Source: Yamagishiella unicocca
Taxonomy: Eukaryota > Chlorophyta > Chlorophyceae > Chlamydomonadales > Volvocaceae
Direction of reading: 5' to 3'
NCBI GenBank assembly: GCA_003116995.1
Contig: BDSL01000079.1
Location: 124,001-188,000, forward strand
DNA: 64,000 nucleotides
Position 1 is the first letter of the stretch. Each line of letters starts with the position of its first letter. Position numbers and translations under genes: made by a program. The notes below the pieces were generated by a model. It searched no databases, was not told the DNA's origin, and saw nothing but the letters and a program-made list of their open reading frames with translations. Shown here piece by piece: positions 20,133 to 31,667 of the stretch.

Positions 20133-21668
20133 ATGGCGCGCGTCCGCACCAAGACCCAGGACGGCCCCAACTCGGATGATGCCTCCTGCGACGTCCTGCC
20201 GATCCGGGACAACGCCGGCGGCGACACCGGCGATGTCCGCGGCCACGGTCCTCACGCTCTTCACTCCGCCGTCACTCAGGCTCTGCAGCTGGTGGAGGGG
20301 CTGCGCACAGAGAACGAACTGCTGCGGGCGCGGCTGGCGGAAAAGGCGGACATGCTGGGTGAGAGGTATAACCCTAAGGGTCCCGCCACGTCGCGCAGTT
20401 TCCCACGCATGCGAGTGATATCAGCGAGCCCCTCAAGCACGATTCGCAAGTAACGTATGCCTTCGGCAAATGAGTCCAATGCCTTCCCCCCCCGCTTTCG
20501 TCAACATGCATAGCCTGGTCGCGGCCAAAGCTTCCCCCCTATCCTTGGCTGCCCGCTCACGTTTCTGTAATCCACCGCTTCCTCCGTGCCTGCGCCGCAT
20601 CTTACCTCGGCCTCCCTTCCCCCTCCTTCAGCCGCTCGTGAGGATGACCTGGACCGACTGAACGCCGAGCTAGCCGACCTCGACGACGCGCGCACCCTGT
20701 ACCGCGACCAGCTCTCCCAGCTGTGCACCTCCCTGCCGTTAGACGACGGCGACAAATCCCGTCAGGGCTCCGTGTCGCCCTGCAGCCGTCCCGCATCCGA
20801 GCCTTCAGGCCTGGGCTCCGAGATGTCGCTATTGCAATACTTCCTGCAGGGACATCAGGGCTCCGAAACCTCACCACGTGACCGCCAGTCCCCCGCGCTA
20901 TCCGCGTCTGACGCCCCTGCCGCCACTTCCATCAACCCGCTGGCCCTGCTGCAAAGCCTACTGCCTGTACAGTGGTGGCAGGGCAGCGCCGAGGCCGCTC
21001 CCGCCATCTCCCTTGCTGCCTGGAACCCTACCTGCTCCTCCGTCGTGGCCGCTACCATCCACATCGCTGCGCCGTCCGCGCCCAACGCCGTGAAGAGCGA
21101 TACCGCCCTGCGGGCCGCCCGCGACGACGCGCGTCCGGCCGGGGACCAGGACGTCGACGTCACAAAGGACGACTGCCTTGCTCACAAGAGCTTCATCTCC
21201 AATGGCAGCACCCACCTCAGCCCTTTCTACCTGGCCCTACGCCAGGACAACAGCTCCTCGGCATCCGACTCCCTGCCCTCCCCTGACGCCAAACCCGACT
21301 GCGCCAGCAGGCCCGCAGCACGTACCCCGGACGGCAGCGCCACCCACCCCAATGGCAGTGGGGTGCCCCAGCAGCAGCAGCTGCAGCCCCGGCTGCCACT
21401 GCAGCGCAGCTGCAGCTACAACTGGCGCCGGATGATGTCGGCTGGGCCCACAGCTGAGCGCCAGCGTGTGCTGCGGGCTTCCAAATCTGCTGGCTCTGCG
21501 CCGGCTCAGCCCAATCGGCCACAACCGCTATCCACTGCCGCTTCTGAGCCCGTGTTCTCCAGCGCCAAGCAGGCAGCAAACCCATCCCGGGCCAACGACG
21601 GGAGCCCCTGGTCGACGACCGGCCCCGATTTCCTGTTGTGTCTGACGCATTTTACGGACAGCATCTGA
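20133..21668 (+). CDS. Orphan protein with short coiled coil (two exons, 420 residues)
   Basis: I do not recognise this protein. The exons are 20133-20358 and 20632-21668, joined by a GT-AG intron (donor GTGAGAGG, acceptor CTTCAG) that keeps phase. The start MARVRTKTQDG follows CAAATG-like context; the frame is open further upstream (to an ATG at 19908), so a longer N-terminus is possible. Residues about 45-105 look like a coiled coil or bZIP-like leucine pattern (LVEGLRTENELLRARLAEK, then DDLDRLNAELADLDDARTLY). There is no clear basic DNA-binding region beside it. The rest is Ser/Pro/Ala-rich and probably disordered. The nearest downstream TGTAA is at 22970-22974, rather far away. Confidence 0.65.
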
Positions 21669-24667
21669 CCGGTCAGCTGACTCAGTCGCCCCCGCGGACG
21701 ACACCTGACTGACTGCTGGACCCGCCCGTGGACATGGTGCGGCGTTGCCAAGTGGCCTTTATTTGTTGCGGCTGAGGCCACGCCAACCGCTAGGAACTGC
21801 AACCGCCGAGCTCATACGGAACACTGTGAGGCGAGGCGTAGGTACGGAGATCTCGAAATGGTGTACGACATCCAACCGCACCGGCGCTGCGACACGCAGG
21901 TTGCGAGAAGGTGACTGACTAAAGGCGCGGCGATCCAGCCGCTGCCAGACGGTTGGGTTAGTTGGATGCCAAGCTGGGTTTGGTTGGATAAACATAATAT
22001 GCCCTGGCCATTCACAAATGACCTGTTCGAAAACGCCACAATTTGACAGCGTTTGGCGCAGAAATTATTGAGCTAGTTTTGCACGTCCATAAATGACGTA
22101 TAGACATAGCATTGCTGGCTGGTCTTTGAGGGTCCGGTGAGTGACCAATAGGCGATGCTGTAGCTTGGGTGATACTTGCCTGCAACGTGACAGTTGACAG
22201 ACCCGGTACGGCTGGTCGAAACCAACTGCTCTATTGATCACTAGTACTGGCGCTGCGTTATGAGAGAGTACTTTCGTTTGGTGAGCACACAGTTGGGTGT
22301 GGCGTGTGTGTTCGCAATTAGTGGGCTGCGGTTAATGGGCTTGCGTTTGCGATGGAATGATGTGCGTTCGAAGGGTGCACCACGCCGTATGGATTCACAC
22401 CATGGTACACACACGCACAAGATGCTCGCGCCTGACTCGCGCAAGTTGCTTATACAGGTGGGACAGCGGTTCACAAGTTATTTTTCGGTGCATACTGACT
22501 ATCTGGCCAGGGTTTTCACAAATCCTTAGAATCCTTACCAACATTTCTAGTCCCCGTGAGTGGTGTTTCAGGTGTTTCGTACAGTTGACTATTGCCAAAG
22601 GGAACCATAGAGTATCCTGCGTTCGCAGGGTGACCGAGCTGAGTGCGGACGGCCGGGCCTTGCTTGCTGTGGAGGTGTGCGTTCGCAGGGTGACCGAGCT
22701 GAGTGCGGACGGCCGGGCCTTGCTTGCTGTGGAGGTGAAGAGGTGATTGCTTGCGGTCGGTCTCGCTGGGTGGGGGTGTTTTACTCTTTTTAGTCTGATC
22801 TGAAGGACTAGTTGTCATAGATGCATGCCCTTTATTTATAAGCCTCCCCGTGTGGATAGCTTATCTTGCAACTTTTATAACCTTCATATCTTTTGGGTTT
22901 AAGAAACATGCCTCTTGCAGCATTGCGCTGTCTAGGACATGCTGTGTACGAGGGTAGACAACCATGTTGTGTAAGGGTGATTGACATGTGCGATGTTACA
23001 GTGCAGTCGCGCAACTCCTGTTTGATCACGAGTATGTGTCATGGTGGAATGTCACGAAATTCACCCACTCGACACACCCCTCCGCACTGCGGGATGAGTA
23101 ATGTACTTTGGTGTAGTTTTCGTACTTTATTTTGGGTGTGCTTCGTGTTAACCTGCACATTATGCTTTGAGTCAGATGCGGTAAATCCGTCACAGACCAC
23201 TTAGTTGGTAACGTAGTACTTGATGGTAACGTACTGGCTGCTGTCGTACGCTGAACGAAGATCACGGGCCTATTGGACCAGCGATGAATGTTTTTGCCAC
23301 AACCCTAGACGCCGTTGTGATGTCAAGTATGCTTCCTAGCTTCCAGTTACAAACTGACTTCAAAAATATCGGGTTGTCGCAAGTTGCACGGCAGCTACGC
23401 GGCTCCTAAGCTCCCACACACTGCTAATCGTCATCGCTCCCACACACTGCTACGTCGCTCCCACAACACGCAAAGGAACACACCAAGGAACACACTTTTA
23501 CACTTGCAAAACAGCTGACTCAACATACCGTACACACACGTAACATGTTGTCTTCTCGCAGGCTAGCTACTCTGGCCCATCAAGTCGTACACCACCAGCT
23601 GCGCCAAATGCTAGCGCTCGCGGCCGGCACGCAACTATAGGGGCCCACCGGCGCAGGTCATCATGTCGCACCACGCGTCATGTAACGCATACGACAAGTA
23701 AAGCACATGCAAAGAAATAAATTCTTTAACGGAAACATGAGCAACCGCAAACATGGCCCCTTTTGGAGGGACGAACACGCCTTGCTTGCGTTGCGTCGTC
23801 GCTAACCGCACTCACACGTTCAATGGACTCCTGCTTCGACGCCGTCAAACCCCGAGCGACGCAAACAGAAACAGACATACAACCGACAACCGCTCGTCAA
23901 CAGCTACACGCCTTATATGCACCTCCTCAAAACACAACCTGCTGTCCCTCTTTATTACTCTCTTGTGCCTAGCACGTCAGCTCAGTTCAGCGCTCTCTCC
24001 GCCCTTGCCGCTGCACCCTCACCACGTGTGCTATGCTCCGGGGGCAACTACTGCCTGCTGCCGGTCAGTGCGCTGGCCGCATTCGCCATGGTCTCGCCCG
24101 CCGCCGCGACGGCGTCGCCAGCCGCCGCCGCCACTGCGGGAAGCGAGGTCGCCAGCGGTTCTTGGATCACAGCCTCGCCTGCGGGGACGGGACGGCGCCA
24201 GCAGCGCACCGGCAGCCGACACCGTGGGAGCTGTCAGAGCCCCAGGCAGCGGCGGCGATGGGCACAACAGCGTCTCCTGGTGACGCGTTGTAAGCCTCAA
24301 TATTGCCCTGTCCAAGCAAGCGCCAGTGCGTGTCTCCACACCTGACTCTGGCACTCCTCTACCGCGTGCACAGCCCGGCAAGGCGCAGTCTCCCCAGCCT
24401 GATCCAGGTGGCGCCATGGCGCCACCTGGCGCCAGTGTCACGTCCGGTCCGGCCCGGTTCCCTCGCCTGCTGCCTGCCGTTCTGGGACTCCAAACCGCCG
24501 GCCGCCGCGCACCAAGTGGGCAACGTCGCCCTAGCACATCCTCTGTGAGCCACGTAGGCTCGTCTGCAGCCGCGTTCGCCGCCAACGAATCATGACCGCC
24601 GCTACGAATCACGACCACACGTCTGCAGCCGCGTTCGCCGCCAACGAATCATGACCGCCGCTACGAA
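21669..24667. other. Intergenic region between convergent genes
   Basis: No convincing coding sequence. It holds an exact 60-bp tandem duplication at 22.62-22.74 kb, a TGTAA motif at 22970-22974 (plus strand) and a TTACA (TGTAA on minus) near 22996, which could end the two convergent transcripts, and a 59-bp tandem duplication that runs to the 3' end of the next gene. Open frames at 23.75-24.6 kb look compositional. Confidence 0.45.
22618..22737. repeat. 60-bp direct tandem duplication (two copies)
   Basis: The block beginning TGCGTTCGCAGGGTGACCG at about 22618 is repeated immediately at 22678 with no difference over nearly the whole unit. Perfect identity suggests a recent event. The unit is a multiple of three, but no surrounding gene is evident. 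Confidence 0.9.
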
Positions 24668-24689
24668 TCACGACCACACGTCTGCAGCC
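24561..24689. repeat. 59-bp direct tandem duplication
   Basis: The unit starting CGTCTGCAGCCGCGTTCGCC at 24561 recurs at 24620, and its first bases recur again at 24679. The period is 59 bp and the copies are identical. It lies at the 3' end of the minus-strand orphan gene; its last partial copy overlaps the end of the coding exon near the stop codon. Confidence 0.88.
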
Positions 24690-26924
24690 TGGAAAGTCCG
24701 CGCCCCCGCGCCCGCTGCAGGAAGCGCCGCCCCCGCCGACACCGCCGCACCAAGGGCTGCGGCTCCGGCGCCGCCGAAAGGCCCCGTCAGACGCGGCTGC
24801 GGCATCGGCGCTAGCAGGTCAGGGACGGACCGTCGTACAGTCCCGACTTTTGCCTTCCGGGCCTTATTACCCCGCGTGTCCATCGGCGCACCTGCGGGCA
24901 ACGCCGCCGCGCCCGCGCGGCCCCCCGGGAACAGGTAGGCGCCGGCTCCTGTGAGCTGTATGACGCCAGCGGTGATGCCGAGCAGGGGCCCGAAGAAGCC
25001 GGTGGGCAGGAGCACGTCGCATGTGAAGTGCACGGCGCCTCGCAGCCAGCTGGGGACTCGCCGCCTGCAAGCCAGCCTAGGGCGATTCGGCGGGGCAACG
25101 CAGCGGAAGGCTATCAGCAGGCAGGCCGACAGGGTAGGAGGCCGCCGACAGGCTAGGCGGTACGGCACGCCACCTAGCCGTGCCCTGTGGGGATGGCCTA
25201 AACGGCTAATGGGCCGATATCACCGGTTCGAATCGGTGTGGTCTCTTGCAGTCCTCGTGTTTTCGAACCACCAAATCGGGCCCCCTCGCCCCCCCGCCCG
25301 CCCGCCCGGCATGCATGCAGGCCCCTGGCCGCCCACCTCCTGAGGGCCGCCTTCAGGGTGTGCAGAAGCGCCGACGCCAGCGACACCCGCACGGCCAGGT
25401 ACATCGACAACCACCGCGCGTGCGCTGCACATAGGCTGCGTGCAGGAGGGGGCCCGGGGCACAAGGTGAAGGTGGGGGGCACAAGGTGAAGGGACGGGGG
25501 CCTTTAGGAAACAGTAAGGAACACGTCTTGCGGTGAGGATGGCGGGCCGGCACGAACCACGGCGGCCCCCACCTCTTGAGTCGCGCCTTCACCAGCTCCT
25601 CCGTCAGGTAGACCGGGACCATGAGGGCGCCTGGCAGGTACGGCAGGTGCGGCAGCAGCGGCGGCAGGCGGTGTGTCGGACACTGATCCGTGAGACAAGC
25701 TGGCTAGGGGATTATGGAGGAGCTCGCTCTACGTATACCAGCACCCACCACACGCACGGCATGACGTGCCCACCACTCCGTCGGCTGTCCACATCCCAGC
25801 CGCGCCCCTTCCGCGCCCCTCCGCCTACCCGTGCTCATCTCCACAGCCACCTGCTCGCTCAGCCGCCGACCAGAGTCACTGGACAGGAAGTCGATCACGC
25901 CCGCCTGAGGTGTCGACAGGTGGGAGCGTGGAGGCGCTGGCTGCGGGGCGAAGCCGGAATCGGTCGCGGTTTGCTGACAGCTATTGCGGCAGGCCATGCC
26001 GTACAAGGCCAGCCGCTTTCACCCTCCCTGGCCCGCTGCCCGCCCGCATTCGCCCCCGGCATCAACATGGTCACGTGCGCACTCACATTCCCCCAGCTCA
26101 CCTACGGTATGTCAGTGGCCAGGTTCCAACCGCACACCCAACCGCGCGCACAGCCGTACATCCAACCTACCGTAACGGCGCGGTTCAGCTCGCGCAGGCC
26201 CCGCACGGGCCCCTCCACCGCCCGCTCCGCCAGCCCGCCCAAGGCACCTCCGGCTGACGACAGGGCCGCCGCCGCAGCAGCAGCGGTGCCGCCGCCGCTC
26301 CCCGCTGCATGGCCCCCCACCAGATGTGGCGTTACGCGGCGTGGTGGCACGGTGGCGGTGGCGGTGCTGGCGGCGACCCCGTCGGAGCCGTCTCCGCCGC
26401 CGGTGGGGCCGTCCTGGCCACCGAACAGCCAGCTCCACGCTACATAGCGGGGTATGACAGGAAACCCGTGGGTCGGCACTGAGAAAAGTGGAACCGATTA
26501 CAACACATGCCAGGGGTGTAGACAGGGAGTGGGTCCAGGGAATGGTATGAGGGCGGACAGCGGACGGCGACCTCCGAAGTACGAAACGAGAGAAGCAAGT
26601 GGCCCGGTGTGGGTTCTTCACAGGTTTGCTGGGGCGCGCCCCTCCCTTGCATGCATCCCCGAAACCCCAACGCCGCGTCCTCTCCGTGGACTTCCTCGCT
26701 ATCCCCCACCCCACGCATGCACATTGGGTGGGTCTCGCAGCCGCTTTCGGGATATAGGGACTGCCTTCTTGTAGGCTTGTGAGTGCCGTTGTAATGTCGC
26801 CGCGTATCCTTGGTGCGAGCCAAACGCCGGGAATGGACGCTTGCCGGTCAAGGTGTGTAAAACTCAGCCCCCGCGCTACGTGGATTCGAGGCCACGCCGA
26901 GCTGACGGCCGGTGGTCAGCAGGA

Positions 26925-26955
<31 letters not shown>

Positions 26956-27731
26956 TTTTAAATATGCTGAGCTGAGCTGTGTATGTGTGTGTGTTTGTAT
27001 GCAATGTCGTGCCGCCACCCTGTCGCACCTGCGGTGAGGGACCCAACGCCCGCGGGCTGTACGTCTTCCGTCTCCTCCCCTTCCAGCTGGGCTCCGTCAT
27101 CTTCCAGGTGCCACCCAACCGGCTCTCCCTGCTGCAGCTGCTGCTGCTGCTGCTGGGCTGGCCAGCTGAGCCCGAACGCCGCAGCCTGGATGGCGCTGCC
27201 TTCTTCGCCAGATGAGCTGCTGCCGCTGTCTGAAGAGCTCGAGCTGTGCTGCCGATGGTGGAAGTGCTCCAGGTTGGGGGGCTGCTGTTTCTGTTGGATT
27301 GCCGAGGGGTGCTCCGGCGGCACGGCCGGGTTCTGGGCAGCTTGCAACCAGGCCTGGGGAACGGGTGCAAACTGCTGCTGCTGCACGTGTTGCGGAACTT
27401 TGCCTGAACGAGCTATGGATTCGATGGAGGCTGCTGTTGAGGATGAGAGTGGCAGGCCGAACGCGCCAGCCGAGCGGCGGTCCCGGCGTGAAGCGCTCTG
27501 GCGAGGAGTGCCGCTAGCACGGGTTGACCCCGTCGCCTGCTTTTTTTGACGCCAATTCTGTTTCGCTCTTGACGCAGAGCCGTTGCTGCGGGTACTTGCA
27601 TTGTTCTTGTTGATGCTGGCCGGTGCCTCGTCCTGGCATCGCCGGTTCCCGGTGACAGTGCGAACCGCCCATGACCCCGCTTTCGCTGCTAGAAGATGTG
27701 TAACTACCAGCTGTAAGACACCAAGCTCCAT
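24668..27731 (-). CDS. Orphan protein, Gln/Ser-rich N-terminus and hydrophobic C-terminus (six exons, 533 residues)
   Basis: Exons 27731-27029, 26439-26171, 25904-25829, 25630-25573, 25435-25337 and 25064-24668 join with GT-AG introns and consistent phases (1,602 nt). The start MELGVLQLVV is the first ATG of the open frame. Residues 1-235 are low-complexity (Gln, Ser, Pro). Residues about 235-325 are Gly/Ala-rich with a helix (GGLAERAVEGPVRGLREL). The conserved-looking core follows: VIDFLSSDSGRRLSEQVA, LMVPVYLTEELVKARLK, then two hydrophobic stretches, WLSMYLAVRVSLASALL and GPLLGITAGVIQLTGAGAYL. The core is probably membrane-associated. I could not assign a family. The last exon may end earlier by splicing; the stop at 24668 is the simplest choice. 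Confidence 0.68.
25190..25240 (+). other. tRNA-like B-box fragment inside an intron
   Basis: The sequence CACCGGTTCGAATCGGTG forms a T-arm-like stem and contains GGTTCGAATC, one base short of a polymerase III B box. A weak A-box-like TGGCCTAAACGG lies about 32 bases upstream. There is no matching acceptor stem, so this is not a functional tRNA gene. It may be a remnant of a tRNA-derived short interspersed element. It lies in the last intron of the minus-strand orphan gene. Confidence 0.3.
26928..26999. repeat. GT microsatellite with GCTGAGCTGAGC motif
   Basis: An interrupted (GT)n tract is followed by TTTTAAATATGCTGAGCTG and more GT repeats. It lies in the first intron of the minus-strand orphan gene. 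Almost the same arrangement occurs at 17.38-17.51 kb. Confidence 0.8.
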
Positions 27732-30700
27732 GTTACCACTTTATGCGAGAAGTGGCGCTTGTCGATGCGACGTCACATAACGACCGGGCACGGCCCCTTC
27801 CTAAAAGGGCTCTAGATGCCACAGCTAGCTGCCTCGCGCTTAAGAAATTGACGGCTTTCAGAAAGTGCCCACTAGGACACCCAAAAAGCCGTTCGTATGC
27901 CGACTACCAGGGTCTAAACATTCAACAGTCTCGTAAAAAAATATCTAGACATCTAGACATATTGAGCCGCGGGCGATCTATTTGTCGCAGTAACGTTTGT
28001 ATTGGACAGAACGCGGCCTACTTGGTTACTTTGCAGGCGTGCCTACGTCACTGGAAGTTCCAGGAGCCTGTCTGTAACTTATGCGTTCAAGTTTAAGGCT
28101 CCTATTTACAGTCATACGTAAAATTGTACCTACTTAAAGTCATACGTAAAATTGGACCTATTGCAGTCATACGTACCTTTAGGAAACGGTAGATGACGTC
28201 ATTGCCGTCCCGGTCATCTCTCCCACACCAAATACCCTCTTGCGGTCCACCACACGCAAAGCGAGCACCGTTAAGTGTCGGTGCCCTAAAGCTTGTGGCC
28301 TTCCGAAAAGCTTGAATGCTCCCGTATGCTCCTTGTCGATCACGCGTACGCTCCTGCATGCGCTCCATGTTCCCATGCGTAGGCCAGAACAGGGGTGTGA
28401 TGGCGGGGACGTGGAGTGCGTTACAGGGACCGAAACCCCCGGGGGCCCAGGGCATGTGCCATCACTTGGGGCGTAGACTGCAAGAGCGGGGTTTCCGTGT
28501 CAACCAGGCTAGTTGGCGAGGGGGTCATCGAGTGGGTGCTGCTGAAGGCTGAAATGAATGGTCGTGCTAGCTGACGACGACATGGAATTGAACAAGGATG
28601 TCCCATGAGCCCGAACCTTTTCGGCTTCTACATTGAAGTCATCGATGACCACGTAATGGCAAAGAATGAGCACGATGGCACAGACGTGAGGACGCAAGAC
28701 TGCCTTGGAACTGCTTGGACCAGCGTGGACTGCCCACTGATTGTCCGATGGCCGAAGACTTCCCTTGCTGTTCTACGCAATGCTCTGACTGTTCTGCAGG
28801 TACATGTCCAAAGTCTTCCAATAATTAATGTCAGCCAGTTTGTGCAGCCGTATTCCGTGTGCCATCCAAAGCTGAAGGTGACTATTACAGAGTTTGAGGT
28901 CATAGGTACCTCCGCGTATCGTTCCGTTGTCGTCAGTATGCTTTACGGTTCGTGCACTCGTGTCCCAAGTGCATCCGGTCCAGCTCTCAGCCATCCCAGT
29001 GCAGCAACCTGGCGCACTCCGGCGCACCTCGCCCCCTCAGGCCCCCTCCGCGGCACTGGGCTTGTGCGCCCTGCATGCGGAGATGCGCTTCACTCGTTTT
29101 CCATTCTCTTGCAAACTCAACATGTACAACCATATGGATACCCGACACTAATGAGCGCCGCATTGGGTTGACCTGATTTTGTTACCGTCCAGAAAGCCAC
29201 AAGGCAACCCGATTTGAAGCGTGAGATCAGATGCCTGGTTGACTACAATGTCTGCTAGACATTTTGGCAGCCAGACTTGTTGAAGCACACTACAATGCAG
29301 CTCGTCCCGGAAGCAGCATTATAGCTGCCGAAAACCGCAGCGTTCAGGAGAAAGACATGGTCGGCTGGAGTAAGAATTCAGTCCCGAAGCCCGAATCAAG
29401 CAGCTTGACCTTGTACATCGATGCACAGCTATCCAAAGGGAGTCAAGGGCGGAGAAACATTGCGCCACGTTGTATGTCCGTGCCTCGCGGTACTTACATA
29501 CAGAGGTTTGCCACGAGGTTTGCGCGCCTTAGCGAGTCTAAGGAACGGCACGAGATAAGAGGGCTATTTCGCAAATCAGGTAGAGAAGTTTGTGGGTTAT
29601 ACCTTTTACGGTTTGGTAGAGTTCCTTCATGCATATCGCTACAATGCGGCAGTCCTGTCTTGCGGCTGAATTGGTTACCGGTATGACCGTTGCCTGGATT
29701 GCGCTTAACTCCCGCATCGTGATGAATTTGTATGCGTGACCTGTGCTGGCATAGTCAATGAATATCGATAAACACCAACATGCTTCACGGATGTTCTAAG
29801 GTACCGATTGATAAATGACGGGCAAACTTATAAGAAACGCCAGGAGCGGCACATAAAAGCGAGTTCACCGTATGACAACAGTACTCGCGCGTTGATGCAG
29901 GCACGTTGTGTTCATCAATGTTATAGGGTCGGAGTGTCGGCGACGAGCGAGGAGTCGCGTCGCCTGGCATCGACAATTATGCCAAGTGGCTTCCGCGGCA
30001 GTGGGGGCCGTGTGAGCTGTAGCTAATATAAGCTAGTTTGCAAAAATACGATATTATTGCTCTTATTGTATATAGCAGCTCCTGGTGATCTTACAGCTGA
30101 GGAGGGCCGAAGACGCAGGCAATACTAAACATCATATACTTCTCGGGTACACACCATATAAATGCAGCAATTGCGGTCATGAAAATAATAATCATTGTGA
30201 TTGAGTTCCTTTAGTATCAAGCTTCGCGGGAACACCCCCTTACACCTCCCGAGGGACTTCGCGAACCGTCTGTCAATCGACGAGATTAGCTGTAAAAGCG
30301 AGTTATGCAGATCCACGGCTGAGGGTTAAGGAGATTTCCAACATTAAGGTGCATCATTGCACGGCTCACTTGTGGAGTCAACGGCCCAGGTCGACATCAA
30401 ATTACAACATCGTTACACAGTAAATCGCGATACGGTACGGGAAACGACGTATCCGGTTGCAGGGTAGACCTGTAGCAGTTCATGCTCATCACCAGGTTGC
30501 AGCGGACCATTACTGCGATAACTGTAATTCGTGGTTTATGTTGGGTTCCATGGCTACAATAGGCTGCCTGCCGTGTCGTCTGCGGACAGTCCGAACTTAC
30601 AGGAGCCCTTCAGGTACGCAAATATGGCATTAAATTTTCATTCGGCAAACAAGCATCTCGGTTGGGAAGTCGCGATGGAGACGACATGGGGCAACCTGTG

Positions 30701-31667
30701 GACAAATATTTCACCGAGGCCAGGACCTCTACGCTGATAGCTCCTCTGCCAAGCGCATCAACGGGTACCTTCACAAGCTCACCTTACCGGGCCAGTTGCG
30801 GTGTAAAACGATGCAATCAAAAGCGTGATAAATAATCTTGCCCAGCAGACGCGTAATGTATCAGCACGCATGACCTGAGAGTGCCTCGCTAGAGTTTTAG
30901 CCCAGACAGCAGCACTTTTGTGCGACAAGCATGACTAGAGGGCCGGTTACGGATATTTGACATTTGGCAAGGTCGCTGATTTCCGAGGCAAAATCGACGC
31001 ATCCTCAAAACCATTCCAGTTTTAACACTCTACAAACGATCACTGAATGATCCTTTGGCTTGGTTTGTAAACACACTTTGCCGGTGAATGACTTGCGCGC
31101 CGCGCCTCCGCCTTGTCTGAGCCGTACATAGGGTACCGCCCAATCGAAAAATAATCTTTGAAGCCTTTTCTGCATATCAATTTGGCCACATAATTAGCAT
31201 ACGTCTCAGGATGGCGTACCACCATACTTGAGAGTGCTCCGTTCACACATATCCAACCTGTCGGAGATAACGAAAGCTGGCGCCCCCTGCAGCTCACCAG
31301 CGGGCCGCCGGCTGGCCGGCTGAACACATGTCGGGGGCGCACGCAGATCCGTCGGCCCACCACGACTGGGACCCGGAGGAGTACGCATGGGATGGGGTAA
31401 GACTGGCTTGTGAGGTAACCTGACCGCAGCAAGCTTCGGCGCCCTTCACGTAGGCTTGCCACCTTGCATATGCAGGTGACGCTCACAGCGGCGCGGAGGC
31501 CCCGTCAAGGTAGCTCGCGCTCACATTGTGTGCTCGCTGTACGCTTAGAGCATCCAGTCGACCATGGTCATTCTAGGCATGGAACTTGTTGTATTTGGTT
31601 GTGCTGTGGAATTATCGCCGTTTGCTTTGACCGCCAATTACGACAAGAGTGTGGGAATCCGTTACAG
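27732..31667. other. A+T-richer divergent intergenic region
   Basis: It separates the minus-strand orphan gene from the first SBP-gene exon I can support, so it should hold both promoters and any 5' exons of the SBP gene. Base composition is less GC-rich than the rest of the window (for example 30.0-30.3 kb). Open frames such as 29264-29686 (140 codons) lack recognisable domains. A triplicated AGTCATACGTA motif lies at 28110-28176. Confidence 0.5.
28110..28176. repeat. Three spaced copies of AGTCATACGTA
   Basis: Copies start at 28110, 28138 and 28165. The first two extend to AGTCATACGTAAAATTG. The spacing of 27-28 bp is regular. It lies about 400 bp upstream of the minus-strand orphan gene's start codon. 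Confidence 0.85.

Noticed and set aside
25190..25260. Functional tRNA gene
   Set aside because: The acceptor and anticodon stems cannot be formed, and the distance between A-box-like and B-box-like motifs is too short.
29264..29686. 140-codon plus-strand frame in the A+T-richer region
   Set aside because: No recognisable motif and no splice partners; its length is plausible by chance in this region.
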